A stretch of DNA of 64,000 nt, from the NCBI RefSeq assembly GCF_014648635.1, contig NZ_BMRM01000023.1, positions 1-64,000 of the forward strand, given 5' to 3'. The position numbers and the translations under genes are program-made. Position 1 is the first letter of the stretch, and each line of letters begins with the position of its first letter. Positions 51,422-61,118 of this stretch are shown here, one piece after another. Source of the stretch: Streptomyces cinerochromogenes (GTDB lineage Bacteria > Actinomycetota > Actinomycetes > Streptomycetales > Streptomycetaceae). The notes below the pieces were generated by a model. The model saw nothing but the letters and a program-made list of their open reading frames with translations, did no database searches and was not told the DNA's origin.

Positions 51422-52420
51422 GTGGAGCGCAGGACGATCGGCGCGGGGGGACTCGCGGTGGGGGCCGTCGGACTCGGGTGCATGCCGATGAGCTGGGCGT
51501 ACAGCGGTTCCCGGCAGCGGGGGGAGGAGTCGCTCAGAACCGTGCACCGGGCCCTCGACCTGGGCTCGGACCTCCTGGACACCGCGGACATGTACGGCCC
51601 GTTCACCAACGAGCTGCTGCTGGGCCGGGTGCTCAAGGAGCGGCGCCGGGAGGCCTTCGTGTCGACGAAGGTGGGGCTGCTGGTGGGCGAGCAGCACATC
51701 GTGGCCAACGGCCGCCCCGGTTATGTGAGGCGGGCCTGCGACGCCTCGCTGCGCCGGCTCCAGACGGACGTGATCGACCTGTACCAGCTGCACCGCGCCG
51801 ACCCCGAGGTGCCCGTCGAGGAGACCTGGAGCGCGATGGCGGACCTGGTGCGGGCCGGGAAGGTACGGGCGCTGGGCCTGTGCGCGGTCGGCGCGCGCGG
51901 CGGGCGCCGCACGGGCGCGGGGCTGTACGACGCGACGCTGCGCCAGTTGCAGCGCGTGCAGCAGGTGTTCCCGGTGAGCGCGGTGCAGGCGGAGCTGTCG
52001 GTGTGGTCGCCGGAGGCGCTGCGGTCGCTGCTGCCGTGGTGCGAGGCGCGGGGCGTGGGCTTCCTGGCGGCGATGCCGCTGGGCAACGGCTTCCTGACCG
52101 GGACGCTGACGCCGGGCGAGGGCTTCGAACCGGACGACGTACGGGCCCGGCATCCGCGGTTCACCGCCGAGATGATGGCGGCGAACCAGCCGATCGTGGC
52201 GGGGCTGCGGCGCATCGCCCGCCGGCACGGCGAGGAGGTCACCCCGGCCCAGGTGGCGCTGGCCTGGGTGCTGGCGCAGGGCCGGCACGTGATCGCGCTG
52301 CCGGGCACCAAGCGGGAGCGGTGGGCCGCGCAGAACGCGGCGGCCGCGGGGCTGCGGCTGACCGCGCGGGACCTGGCGGAGGTGGCCCGGCTGCCGGCGG
52401 CCCAGGGGTCGTGGGACTGA
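51422..52420 (+). CDS. Aldo/keto reductase
   Basis: The 332-residue (beta/alpha)8 oxidoreductase has the catalytic tetrad D and Y (LLDTADMYGP), K (FVSTKVG) and H (YQLHRADP), with the NADPH-binding ALPGTKRERWAAQNA near the C-terminus, of the AKR13-like group. It probably reduces aldehydes or ketones. The GTG at 51422 (AGGGAGG upstream) is preferred to an upstream TTG. Confidence 0.9.
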   Translation: MERRTIGAGGLAVGAVGLGCMPMSWAYSGSRQRGEESLRTVHRALDLGSDLLDTADMYGPFTNELLLGRVLKERRREAFVSTKVGLLVGEQHIVANGRPGYVRRACDASLRRLQTDVIDLYQLHRADPEVPVEETWSAMADLVRAGKVRALGLCAVGARGGRRTGAGLYDATLRQLQRVQQVFPVSAVQAELSVWSPEALRSLLPWCEARGVGFLAAMPLGNGFLTGTLTPGEGFEPDDVRARHPRFTAEMMAANQPIVAGLRRIARRHGEEVTPAQVALAWVLAQGRHVIALPGTKRERWAAQNAAAAGLRLTARDLAEVARLPAAQGSWD

Positions 52421-52519
52421 GGTTCCCTCCAACGGGTGCCTCGGTGCGGGAACCCGCGGGGGTGCGGGCGGTGTTGGACAGGGAGAGCATGCCGTGCGGA
52501 CCGCCGCGTCGAAGGGACC

Positions 52520-53683
52520 ATGATCGTGCGACGTCGAGCTGTACCGGCCGTCCTGGCCGTGACCGTCCTGCTGCTGACGGCCGGCTGCTCCTCCGGCGGG
52601 GAGGGCGGGGCGGACGGGAGCGGGCGGACGGCGACCGGGAGCGCGCCGGGCGCCACCGCCCCGCGGGCCACCGGGTCCCCGCCCCCGGCCAAGGGCTCGG
52701 TGCGGGTGCTGCGCACCGTGGCCGAGGGACTGAAGTCGCCGTGGGGGCTGGCCGCGCTGCCCGGTGGCGGGCTGCTGGTGTCCTCCCGGGACGAGGGCAC
52801 GATCAGCAGGATCGACGAGAAGACGGGCCGGATCACCGAGCTGGGCACGGTCTCCGGGGTCTCACCGGCCGGCGAGGGCGGGCTGCTGGGCATCGCCCTC
52901 TCCCCCGGCTTCGCCTCGGACCACATGGTCTACGCCTACTTCACCTCCGCCTCGGACAACCGCATCGTGCGCATGCTGTACGACGGGAGGAAACCGGCCG
53001 GTGAGCAACTGGGCGCCCCGGACACGGTGTTCAAGGGCATCCCGAAGGGCCGCATCCACAACGGCGGCCGGATCGCCTTCGGCCCGGACGGCATGCTGTA
53101 CGCGGGCACCGGCGAGAGCGGGCAGAAGGGCCTGGCGCAGGACAGGAAGTCGCTGGGCGGCAAGATCCTGCGGCTGACCCCGGACGGCGAACCGGCACCG
53201 GGCAACCCGTTCCCGGGCTCGCCGGTCTACTCCTACGGCCACCGCAATGTGCAGGGTCTGGCCTGGGACGACCGACAGCGGCTGTTCGCGTCGGAGTTCG
53301 GGCAGGACACCTGGGACGAGCTGAACGCGATCAAGCCGGGCGGGAACTACGGCTGGCCGGATGCCGAGGGGAGGTCCTCCGACGCCCGTTTCCAGAATCC
53401 GCTGGCCCAGTGGCACACCGACGACGCCTCCCCCAGCGGCATCGCCCGGGTGGACGGCGTGATCTGGATGGCGGGCCTGAAGGGCAAGCGCCTGTGGCGC
53501 ATCCCGCTGAACGGCACCTCGGCCTCGGCCGACCCGCAGGCCTTCCTCACGGGCACCTACGGCCGCCTCCGCACGGTCGTCGCGGCGGGCGGCGACCGGC
53601 TCTGGCTGGTGACCAGCAACACGGACGGCCGGGGCACCCCGAAGAAGGGCGACGACCGGGTGCTGGAGGTGCGGGTGCGGTGA
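52520..53683 (+). CDS. Lipoprotein of the PQQ-dependent sugar/sorbosone dehydrogenase family
   Basis: The 387-residue protein has a lipobox LLTAGCS (Cys near residue 22), a Gly/Thr linker and a six-bladed beta-propeller (about 70-385) with LKSPWGLAALPGG, GEGGLLGIALSPGF, RIHNGGRIAFGPDGMLY (catalytic His region) and NYGWPDAEG typical of soluble glucose dehydrogenase/Yli proteins (GSDH). PQQ- and Ca-binding residues appear mostly present. It probably oxidises a sugar at the cell surface or binds one. AAGGG precedes the ATG. Confidence 0.88.
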   Translation: MIVRRRAVPAVLAVTVLLLTAGCSSGGEGGADGSGRTATGSAPGATAPRATGSPPPAKGSVRVLRTVAEGLKSPWGLAALPGGGLLVSSRDEGTISRIDEKTGRITELGTVSGVSPAGEGGLLGIALSPGFASDHMVYAYFTSASDNRIVRMLYDGRKPAGEQLGAPDTVFKGIPKGRIHNGGRIAFGPDGMLYAGTGESGQKGLAQDRKSLGGKILRLTPDGEPAPGNPFPGSPVYSYGHRNVQGLAWDDRQRLFASEFGQDTWDELNAIKPGGNYGWPDAEGRSSDARFQNPLAQWHTDDASPSGIARVDGVIWMAGLKGKRLWRIPLNGTSASADPQAFLTGTYGRLRTVVAAGGDRLWLVTSNTDGRGTPKKGDDRVLEVRVR

Positions 53684-53701
53684 CCCCGGCGCCGCCCGCG
53701 C

Positions 53702-53917
53702 TCACCCCGCTTCCGGCGCCGCCGGCTGCTCCTCCGGTTCCGTCCCTGACGGATCCGGTCCCGGCAGGCGTATCACCGCTTTGCCGGAGGCGAGGTCGAT
53801 CGGGCCGCGACCGGGATCGTTGTCGCCCACGTCCTCGCGCGTCAGTTCCAGTCGTTTCTGTTCGTCCCGGGTGTGTTTGCGACCGGGTGCGAACAGTTCC
53901 TCGAACATGTTGAACAC
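53702..53917 (-). CDS. DUF6191 small protein
   Basis: The 71-residue protein begins MFNMFEELFAPGRKHT and continues with EQKRLELTREDVGDNDPG, the conserved core of small Streptomyces proteins called DUF6191. The C-terminus is Pro/Glu-rich and likely disordered. No function is known. It converges on the lipoprotein gene (18-base gap) and is 37 bases downstream of the LAL gene's 3' end, on the same strand but upstream in transcription of it. Confidence 0.8.
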   Translation of the reverse strand: MFNMFEELFAPGRKHTRDEQKRLELTREDVGDNDPGRGPIDLASGKAVIRLPGPDPSGTEPEEQPAAPEAG

Positions 53918-53954
53918 GGCTCCCCCTCAGTGCCGGGTCTCTTCAGGGTAGGTC

Positions 53955-56900
53955 TCAGCCCGGCGATTCGGCAGCGAGCGTCCCGGCCGTGAACAGTCCC
54001 AGCCGGTGCGCCACCGCCGCCGCCTCGCCGCGGCCCGAGACACCGAGCTTGCTGAGGATGTTGGAGACGTGGACGCTCGCGGTCTTCGGTGAGATGAACA
54101 GCTCCTCGGCTATCTGGCGGTTGGTGCGGCCGGCCGCGACCAGGCCGAGCACGTCCCGCTCACGGCTGGTGAGGCCGAGCGCCGCGGCCGGGTCGGCGGG
54201 GGCCCGGCGGCCGGCGCCGGTCAGAGTGAGGCGGGCGCGCTGGGCGAGCCGGGCGACGGCGTCTGCCAGGGGCCGTGCACCGAGGTGGGCGGCGACCGCG
54301 GCGGCCAGCCGGAGCAGTTCGCCCGCGCGGTCGCGTTCGTCGTCGCCGCCCTCGGCCAGCAGCGCCGCGGCGAGCCGGTGGCGGAGCCGGGCGAGGTCGT
54401 AGGGCCGGTCCAGGCACTCGAAGGCGGCGACGACCGGGAACCAGCTGCCCGGGGTGTCCCGGCCCTCCGCGCGGAGCAGCTCGGCCCGGGTCCACTGGGC
54501 GTAGGCCTGCCAGAGCGGCACACCGGTGGTGAGGGTCCGTACGGCGGCGGAGAGCCGGTCGAGGACCTCGGCACGGCCGGGCCGTGCGGCGGGCAGGGTG
54601 CGGGCGTCGGCCTCCGCGGTGGCGGCGGCCAGCAGCAGCGGCCAGCCGTAGCGGTGGGTGCCGGTCGGGAACCCGGCGTCCAGGGCCGGGAGCAGGGCCG
54701 CGCGGACGTCGGTGATCCGGCCCTCGGCGGCGGCCGTCCCCAGGGTGATGCGGGTCAGGGGCAGCAGGTGCTGGGGCATCGGATCGTGTGTGCCGTACCA
54801 GGCGCGGGCGGCGGCGAGGTGCCGGCCGGCCTCGGCGAGGTCGCCGCGGCCCAGGGCGAGGTGGGCCAGGTGCAGGGCACCCGCGCAGCGGGGCTTGGCG
54901 CTGTGGCCGATCCGGATCGCCTGCGCGGCGGCCTCGGCTGCCTCCGCCCACCGGCCGAGCGAGTACTGGGCCTCGGCCAGGTTGGCCCACGCCCACGCCC
55001 CGGAGTCCAGCAGTCCGTACCCGCGGCAGAACTCGATGCCCTCGCGCAGCAGGGGGACGGCCTCCCGGTCCCGGCCGACGCTCTGCAGCGCGGACGGCAG
55101 GTTCACATAGGCACGGCCCGTGACATGGTGCATGCCCTCCGCGCGGGTGTCGCTCAGGACCTGCCGCATCTGCGTGAGACCGCCCTCGGGGTCGCCGGAC
55201 TCCACCGTCAGCACGCCGAGGGTGAGGCGGGCGTGCAGTTCGGTCTCGCGGGCGCCCACCATGCGCGCGTACTCCACGGCCCGCTCGGCGGCGGTGAGGG
55301 CGTCGGGTCCGGGGCGGCGCTGCATGGACCAGCTGGCGGCGACCGCCAGCACCTCGGCGTGCACCTCGGACGGCGGCAGGCCGCGCACCAGGTCCTGGGC
55401 GGTGCCCAGTTCCTGCCAGCCGTCGCCGCGCGCCAGGGCCTGGACCAGCCGGGCGCGCTGCACCCAGAACCAGGCGGCGCGCAGGGGGTCGGGCTCCTCG
55501 GCCAGGAGGCGCAGGGCGCGCTTGGTGATCTTCAGGGCGCGTTCGCGCTCCCCGCCGAAGCGGCCCGCGACAGCCGCCTCGGCCATCAGGTCGAGGTAGC
55601 GCAGCGGGGTGGTGGCCGGGTCGCAGCCGCACGGCGGGTAGACCTCGGTGTAGTCGACCGGGCGCAGGGCCCGGCGCACTTCCTCCGGGGCGCTGTCCCA
55701 CAGCTCCATCGCCCGTTCCAGCAGCCCGAGTTGTTCGGTGTAGGCGTGCCGGCGGCGGGCGACGACGGCGGCGGCCAGGACGGCGGGCAGGGCCTTGGCG
55801 GCGTCGTGGGCGTGGTACCAGTAGCTGGCCAGGCGCATCACGCGGGCGTCGGCGGGGACCAGCGTCGGGTCGGCCTCCAACGCCTCGGCGTAGCGGCGGT
55901 TGAGCCGGGAGCGTTCGCCGGGCAGCAGGTCGTCGGCGACGGCCTCGCGGACCAGGGAGTGCCGGAAGCGGTAGCCGTCGCCGGCGCGGGTGACGGTGAG
56001 GAGGTTGGCGCCGACGGCGGCCCGCAACGCCTCGATGAGGTCGTCCTCGGTGAGCCGGGCCACGGCGGCGATCAGCCGGTACTCCACCGTCGAGCCGCCC
56101 TCGGCGACGACGCGGGCCACCCGCTGGGCGCTCTCGGGCAGTGCCTCGACCCGGACCAGGAGCAGGTCGCGCAGGGAGTCGGTGAGACCGGCGCAGTCGC
56201 CCTGGGCGGCGGCGACGGCGAGTTCCTCGATGAAGAAGGCGTTGCCGTCGGAGCGGGCGTAGATCTCGTCCACCTGGGCCGGGTCGGGTTCGGCGGCGAG
56301 GATGCCGGCGATCTGCCGGCCGGCCTCCTCGCGGGTGAAGCGGGCGAGTTCGATGCGGCGGACGGTGCGCAGCCGGTCCAGTTCGGCGAGCAGGGGGCGC
56401 AGCGGGTGGCGGCGGTGGATGTCGTCGGAGCGGTAGGTGGCCAGGACGAGGAGGCGGCCGGCGCGCAGGGTGCGGAAGAGGTAGGCGAGGAGGTGGCGGG
56501 TGGAGGCGTCGGCCCAGTGCAGGTCCTCCAGGACGAGGACGACCGGGTGCTCGGTGGCGACCCGCTCCAGCAGCCGGGCGGTGAGTTCGAACAGGCGGGC
56601 CATGCCCTGCTCGTCGTGGCGGCCGGCGCCGGCCTCGCCGAGGTCGGGCAGCAGCCGGGCCAGTTCCTCCTCCTGGCCGGCCGCGGCGGCGGTGAACTCC
56701 TCGGTCAGGGCGTCGCGCAGGGCGCGCAGCGCGGTGGAGAAGGGGGCGAAGGGCAGCCCGTCGGCACCGATCTCCACACAGCCGCCGACGGCGACGACGG
56801 CACCCTGCCGGGTCGCGGCCGTGGCGAACTCCTCCACGAGGCGGGTCTTGCCGACGCCTGCCTCGCCGCCGAGCAGCAGCGCCTGCGGCTCGGCCGCGGC

Positions 56901-56993
56901 GGCACGGGCGAGCGCGTCGTTCAGCGTGTCCAACTCGTCGGTCCGGCCGACGAACACGGGACTGACGGACCTGGTCTCCACGGGCCCGAGCAT
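53955..56993 (-). CDS. LAL-type LuxR-family regulator with AAA ATPase domain
   Basis: The 1012-residue protein has an N-terminal ATPase (Walker A GGEAGVGKTRLVEE, about 42-55; Walker B VVLVLEDLHWAD), a long TPR-like helical middle (about 380-900) and a C-terminal LuxR helix-turn-helix (LTSRERDVLGLVAAGRTNRQIAEELFIS, about 945-1000). Large LuxR regulators of this kind activate secondary-metabolite or sugar-use genes. The target is unknown. The ATG at 56993 is chosen; the open frame runs further upstream through low-complexity Gly/Pro/Thr-rich sequence that is probably non-coding. Confidence 0.9.
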   Translation of the reverse strand: MLGPVETRSVSPVFVGRTDELDTLNDALARAAAAEPQALLLGGEAGVGKTRLVEEFATAATRQGAVVAVGGCVEIGADGLPFAPFSTALRALRDALTEEFTAAAAGQEEELARLLPDLGEAGAGRHDEQGMARLFELTARLLERVATEHPVVLVLEDLHWADASTRHLLAYLFRTLRAGRLLVLATYRSDDIHRRHPLRPLLAELDRLRTVRRIELARFTREEAGRQIAGILAAEPDPAQVDEIYARSDGNAFFIEELAVAAAQGDCAGLTDSLRDLLLVRVEALPESAQRVARVVAEGGSTVEYRLIAAVARLTEDDLIEALRAAVGANLLTVTRAGDGYRFRHSLVREAVADDLLPGERSRLNRRYAEALEADPTLVPADARVMRLASYWYHAHDAAKALPAVLAAAVVARRRHAYTEQLGLLERAMELWDSAPEEVRRALRPVDYTEVYPPCGCDPATTPLRYLDLMAEAAVAGRFGGERERALKITKRALRLLAEEPDPLRAAWFWVQRARLVQALARGDGWQELGTAQDLVRGLPPSEVHAEVLAVAASWSMQRRPGPDALTAAERAVEYARMVGARETELHARLTLGVLTVESGDPEGGLTQMRQVLSDTRAEGMHHVTGRAYVNLPSALQSVGRDREAVPLLREGIEFCRGYGLLDSGAWAWANLAEAQYSLGRWAEAAEAAAQAIRIGHSAKPRCAGALHLAHLALGRGDLAEAGRHLAAARAWYGTHDPMPQHLLPLTRITLGTAAAEGRITDVRAALLPALDAGFPTGTHRYGWPLLLAAATAEADARTLPAARPGRAEVLDRLSAAVRTLTTGVPLWQAYAQWTRAELLRAEGRDTPGSWFPVVAAFECLDRPYDLARLRHRLAAALLAEGGDDERDRAGELLRLAAAVAAHLGARPLADAVARLAQRARLTLTGAGRRAPADPAAALGLTSRERDVLGLVAAGRTNRQIAEELFISPKTASVHVSNILSKLGVSGRGEAAAVAHRLGLFTAGTLAAESPG

Positions 56994-57153
56994 CGCACGG
57001 GGCCGGGACGATCGGTCACCGGTTTTCCACAGCCCCGGTGTGATCGTCGTACTGATGGCCGGAGGAGCCGCCCCGGCCGTGCCCGGACCCGTACCGGCCA
57101 CCGCCGGAGCGGTACCCGCAGGCTGCAAAGTCGCACCCACGGCCGGAAGGGCC

Positions 57154-57181
57154 GTACGGCTCCCCCACTGGGGAGCCGTAC
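57154..57181 (-). terminator. Terminator of the small gene at 57236-57424
   Basis: A perfect 12-bp stem (GTACGGCTCCCC / GGGGAGCCGTAC, loop CACT) lies 55 bases after the small gene's stop. The rest of the gap 56994-57235 shows no convincing gene. Confidence 0.75.
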
Positions 57182-57235
57182 GACCCTGGACCGTCGAGCG
57201 GCCGACCCCCGTACGGCCGCCCCGCGCCCCCGTGG

Positions 57236-57424
57236 TCACGCGGTGCGCGGCAGCCGCAGCCGGCGGGGACGGTCCGTATGGGACTCGGCGGCCGGGGCCC
57301 CGTGACCGGCATCCGCCTGGCGGGCGGCGCGGCGGGCGCGGACGGCCTCGCGGGCCAGGCGGTGCTGCTGGGCCTCGCGGCGCAGTTCCGCCGACCGCAT
57401 CCGGTGGAGTTCGAACTCGTGCAT
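57236..57424 (-). CDS. Small Arg-rich conserved hypothetical protein
   Basis: The 62-residue protein begins MHEFELHRMRSAELRREA and forms one long charged helix (REAVRARRAARQ) with a Pro/Arg-rich tail. GGAGG lies 8 bases before the ATG. Similar one-helix proteins (MHEYELH-type starts) are, from memory, widespread in Streptomyces with no known function. Confidence 0.7.
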   Translation of the reverse strand: MHEFELHRMRSAELRREAQQHRLAREAVRARRAARQADAGHGAPAAESHTDRPRRLRLPRTA

Positions 57425-57564
57425 GGCAGGTCCCTCCGGGGAGACGATGTCGTGGTGGTCGTGCCTCGCGTTCTGCGATGACTCCACTTTCGTCTCCCAG
57501 CGGGGTCCGCCACATCGGGAGAGTTCCGCATCTTCGGCCGGCCGCCGTGCCGTACGCGCGTGTA

Positions 57565-57613
57565 AGGGGCCTTAGGAGGCCCGCGAGATGCTCACGGACT
57601 CCCTAAGGCCCCT
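57565..57613 (-). terminator. Terminator of the membrane-protein gene at 57629-58186
   Basis: A perfect 12-bp stem (AGGGGCCTTAGG / CCTAAGGCCCCT) with a 25-base loop lies 16 bases after the gene's stop. Confidence 0.75.
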
Positions 57614-57628
57614 GGGACGTGCGGCCGC

Positions 57629-58186
57629 TCAGCCGGCCGAGGGCAGGCCGAGGAGGGCGTCGGAGTACTTCAGGACGGCCAGGAGCAGGCCGATGACGCC
57701 GAGCGAGACGCCCGCCCAGGCGACCGACCTGATCCAGGGGGCCTGCGGGCGGCCGGGGGCGCCGAACGCGGGCCGCACCAGCACGACCACGGCGGTGACC
57801 AGCGCCGCCAGCGCGAACAGCCCGGCCCACAGGGCGGTGGTGTGCCAGGCGTCGCCGTAGACCTCCTTCAGCTGCGTGGCGACGCTCGCGCCGGTGGAGG
57901 TGCGCAGCTGGCCGACGAGCTGCTCCCGGGCCCCGGCGACGGTGCCGATCCAGCCGCCGCTGAGCGAGACCAGGCCGAGGGCCGCGGAGACGACGGCTCC
58001 GGCGCCCTGGCCGACCCCGGAGGGCACCCGGTCGGCGACCACGCCCTCCAGCTCGTCGTCCTCCTCCGAAGGGGTCCGCGCCTCGCCCCCGTCGGTCTCC
58101 TCCTCGGTGGTGCCGGCCGCCACCGTCTCGTCGTCCTTGTGCGCCTCGGTGCCGGCCTCGGCGCCTTCCGCTGTCTTCGTTGCCAT
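57629..58186 (-). CDS. Membrane protein with acidic N-terminus, unknown function
   Basis: The 185-residue protein has a Glu/Asp/Thr-rich disordered start (1-50), a Gly/Ala helical region (about 58-85), then two or three membrane segments (ALWAGLFALAALVTAVVVLV and SVAWAGVSLGVIGLLLAVL). No family is recognised. It is read in the same direction as the GNAT and MmpL genes upstream (35-base gap), so it may belong to their transcript. Confidence 0.7.
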   Translation of the reverse strand: MATKTAEGAEAGTEAHKDDETVAAGTTEEETDGGEARTPSEEDDELEGVVADRVPSGVGQGAGAVVSAALGLVSLSGGWIGTVAGAREQLVGQLRTSTGASVATQLKEVYGDAWHTTALWAGLFALAALVTAVVVLVRPAFGAPGRPQAPWIRSVAWAGVSLGVIGLLLAVLKYSDALLGLPSAG

Positions 58187-58221
58187 GCCCGGCACCGTAC
58201 GGACGCTGTCTGAGAGGTCTC

Positions 58222-58797
58222 TTAATGATCGTCGTGCGCGGTACGCGCGCGTGCCGCACGCCACTCGGGTGCGAGCACCGCCCAGATCTCGGTGCTGGTG
58301 CGCACCCCGTGGTGCGGGTAGTTCTCGCGGAGCACGCCCTCGCGGGTCATGCCGAGCCGCCGGGCGACGTTGATGCTCGGCTCGTTGGCCGGGGACACGC
58401 GCCACTCCACCCGGTGCATGCCGCGCTCCTCGACGGCCCAGTCGAGCAGCACCCGCATCCCGCGCGTGACCAGCCCCCGCCCGGCCGCCGCCGGCTCCAG
58501 CCAGCAGCCGGCCTCGCAGACCCCGCTCGGGGTGTCCCAGACGCGGAACAGCAGCCCGCCCACGAGCGTGCCGTCCAGCCAGATCCCGTGCAGGCTGCCG
58601 GCGTCCGCGGCGCGCTTGTCGGCGTACGACTTCAGCCAGGCGCGGGCGCCGGCCAGGTCGGACACCGCGTCCGCCAGGCCGATGTGCCGGCCGATGAACT
58701 CCCGTCCCCGGTCTATGTTGGCCAGCACCTCCTGCGCGTGCCACACCTCCAGGGGCCGCAGTTCGGCGCCGTCCTCACCGAGCGATGTCGCGTACAT
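58222..58797 (-). CDS. RimJ/RimL-type GNAT acetyltransferase
   Basis: The 191-residue protein has the GNAT fold of ribosomal-protein acetyltransferases: ELRPLEVWHAQEVLANIDR at the start, VCEAGCWLEPAAAGRGLVTRG (acetyl-CoA P-loop) and SINVARRLGMTREGVLRE. Relatives acetylate protein N-termini or small amines. The ATG at 58797 has GGAAGGAAG upstream and lies inside the 3' end of the MmpL gene (23-base overlap), showing operon coupling. Confidence 0.87.
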   Translation of the reverse strand: MYATSLGEDGAELRPLEVWHAQEVLANIDRGREFIGRHIGLADAVSDLAGARAWLKSYADKRAADAGSLHGIWLDGTLVGGLLFRVWDTPSGVCEAGCWLEPAAAGRGLVTRGMRVLLDWAVEERGMHRVEWRVSPANEPSINVARRLGMTREGVLRENYPHHGVRTSTEIWAVLAPEWRAARARTAHDDH

Positions 58798-61012
58798 CGT
58801 GCCGTTCTTCCTTCCGCAGTTCGTGCACCGGGACCCGGCCGAGCCTCTCATGCCGGGCACGGCAGCCGGGCGGCTCGATGCTGACGTGCGGCAGGCGGCA
58901 CCGGAGCCAGCGGGGCAGCCACCAGTTGGCGGCGCCGAGCAGATGCATCAGGGCGGGAACGAGGAGCGTACGCAGGACGAAGGCGTCGACGGCGACCGCG
59001 GAGGCGAGCGCGATGCCGAACATGGCGATGACGCGGTCACCGCTGAGCACGAAGGCGAGGAACACCGAGATCATGATGACCGCGGCGGAGTTGATCACCC
59101 GGCTGGTCTCGGCGAGGCCCACGCGGACGGCGCGCCGGTTGTCGCCGGTCTCCAGCCACTCCTCGTACATCCGGCCGACCAGGAAGACCTGGTAGTCCAT
59201 GGAGAGCCCGAAGAGCACCGAGACCATGATCACGGGCAGGAAGGGTTCGACGGGGCCCGCGCGGCCGAGGCCGAGCGGTTCGCCGCCCCAGCCCCACTGG
59301 AAGACGGCGACGACGACGCCGAACGCGGCGGCGACGGCGGCGATGTTCATCGCGGCGGCCTTCAGCGGAACCCCGAGCGAGCGGAAGGCGACCAGCAGCA
59401 GGAGGCAGCCGAGGCCGACCACCCCGCCGACGAACAACGGCAGTTTGCCGACGATCACGTCCGCGAAGTCGTCGTAGCCGGCGGTCACCCCGCCCACCCG
59501 CACGTCCAGCGAGGTGCCGCGCTGCGCGCGCGGGAGCACGTGGGTGCGCAGCCGGTCGACCAGGTCGCTGGTGGCCTCCGACTGCGGCGCGGACCCGGGG
59601 ACGACGGTGAGGTACGCGGTGTCCCCGCCGGTGGCGTAGGTGACCGGGGTGACCGAGGCGACGCCCGGGGTGGCGCGCAGGGTGGCGTCGAGGTTGTCCA
59701 GCGCGAGTTTGTCGTCGCCGCCGTCCACCCGGGTCACCAGGGTCAGCGGCCCGTTCACGCCGGGTCCGAAGCCCTCGGCGAGCAGGTCGTAGGCCCTGCG
59801 GGTGGTGGCGGTGCGGGGGTCGTTGCCCTGGTCGGAGGTGCCGAGGCGGAGCGAGAGGGCCGGCAGGGCGAGCACCGCGACGACCAGGAGGGCGAGCGAG
59901 CCGAGCAGCTTGGGACGGCGTTCGACCAGCGCCGACCAGCGGGCGGCGAGACCGGTGGGCAGTTCGGGGCACGGCCCCTCCTCGGCGAGCCGGCGCCGCT
60001 CGCGGCGGCTGAGCGCGCGCGTGCCGAGGTACGACAGCAGGGCGGGCAGCAGGGTCACGGAGGCGGCGACGGTGAGCACGACCGTCAGGCAGGCGGCGAC
60101 GGCGACCCCGTTGAGGAAGCCCAGCCGCAGTACCAGCATCCCCAGCAGGGCGATGCACACCGTCGCGCCCGCGAAGACGACGGCGCGTCCGGCGGTGGCG
60201 ACGGCGCGCTCGGCGGCCTCGGCGACGCCCAGGCCGCGTTTCAGGCCGCGCCGGTGCCTGGTCACGATGAACAGGGCGTAGTCGATGCCCACGCCGAGAC
60301 CGATCAGCGTGCCGAGCACGGGGGCGAAGCCGGCGACCGTCATGACGTGTCCGAGCAGCCCGGTACCGGCGTACGCGGTGCCGACACCGACCAGCGCGGT
60401 GGCGATCGGCAGCAGTGAGGCGGCGAGCGAGCCGAAGGCGAGGTGGAGGACGACGGCGGAGACGAGCACCCCGACCGCCTCGGCGGTGTGCCCCCGCGGG
60501 GACTCGGTGAGCCCGATCGCGCCGCCGCCCAGCTCCACCCGGAGTTCCTCGCCCGCGGCGGCCCTGGCGGTGCGTACGACGGCCTCGGCCTCGGCCGGGT
60601 CGATGTCCTCGGCCGGCCGGGCGAAGGTGACGGTGGCGTAGGCGGTGCGGCCGTCGGCGCTGATCCGGTGGGTGTCCTGGTCGCCGTAGGGCCCGGAGAC
60701 CGAGGCCACGCCGGGCAGGGCGGCGATCCGGCGCAGGGTGCGGGTCATGGTCTGCTCGACGTCGGGGGCGCGGACCGTGCCGCTGACGGTGTGCCAGACG
60801 ACGGTGTCGCTGTCGCCGCCGAGGCCCGGGAAGGCGTCCCGGAGCAGTCGGGCCGCGCTGCCGGACTCGGTGCCGGGGACCTCGTAGTCGTCCGTGTACG
60901 CCGAACCGGCCAGGGCCGCGCCCGCCGTGACCCCGCCGAAGGCGAGGAGCCACAGCAGGACGGTGGTCAGGCGGTGCCGGACACACCAACGCGCGAGGTC
61001 TGCCACGGGCAT
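58775..61012 (-). CDS. MmpL-family RND transporter
   Basis: The 745-residue protein has two repeats of the MMPL module, each one helix, an extracytoplasmic porter loop and five helices. It shows RHRLTTVLLWLLAFGG at the start, the GLGVGIDYALFIVTRHRRG and GLSMDYQVFLVGRMYEEW signatures (Asp-Tyr pairs for proton flow), and HLLGAANWWLPRW at the end. Actinobacterial MmpL proteins export lipids or metabolites. The C-terminal tail is basic. ATG 61012 is chosen. Confidence 0.92.
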   Translation of the reverse strand: MPVADLARWCVRHRLTTVLLWLLAFGGVTAGAALAGSAYTDDYEVPGTESGSAARLLRDAFPGLGGDSDTVVWHTVSGTVRAPDVEQTMTRTLRRIAALPGVASVSGPYGDQDTHRISADGRTAYATVTFARPAEDIDPAEAEAVVRTARAAAGEELRVELGGGAIGLTESPRGHTAEAVGVLVSAVVLHLAFGSLAASLLPIATALVGVGTAYAGTGLLGHVMTVAGFAPVLGTLIGLGVGIDYALFIVTRHRRGLKRGLGVAEAAERAVATAGRAVVFAGATVCIALLGMLVLRLGFLNGVAVAACLTVVLTVAASVTLLPALLSYLGTRALSRRERRRLAEEGPCPELPTGLAARWSALVERRPKLLGSLALLVVAVLALPALSLRLGTSDQGNDPRTATTRRAYDLLAEGFGPGVNGPLTLVTRVDGGDDKLALDNLDATLRATPGVASVTPVTYATGGDTAYLTVVPGSAPQSEATSDLVDRLRTHVLPRAQRGTSLDVRVGGVTAGYDDFADVIVGKLPLFVGGVVGLGCLLLLVAFRSLGVPLKAAAMNIAAVAAAFGVVVAVFQWGWGGEPLGLGRAGPVEPFLPVIMVSVLFGLSMDYQVFLVGRMYEEWLETGDNRRAVRVGLAETSRVINSAAVIMISVFLAFVLSGDRVIAMFGIALASAVAVDAFVLRTLLVPALMHLLGAANWWLPRWLRCRLPHVSIEPPGCRARHERLGRVPVHELRKEERHDVRDIAR

Positions 61013-61118
61013 GCTCCCAGAAGACGATGTGTGATCTTTGGCCGGGAACAATCGCCCATAAACCGGATGCAGTCCGCGAAGAGGGTCATATCCGCCCGCA
61101 TCGCGCGGATGCGGGACG

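Noticed and set aside
57016..57235. Gly/Tyr-rich reading on the minus strand (PYGGRPLDGPGSYGSPVG and beyond)
   Set aside because: It looks like a natural low-complexity peptide, but there is no start codon or ribosome binding site nearby and the strong terminator of the upstream small gene (57154-57181) lies inside it.
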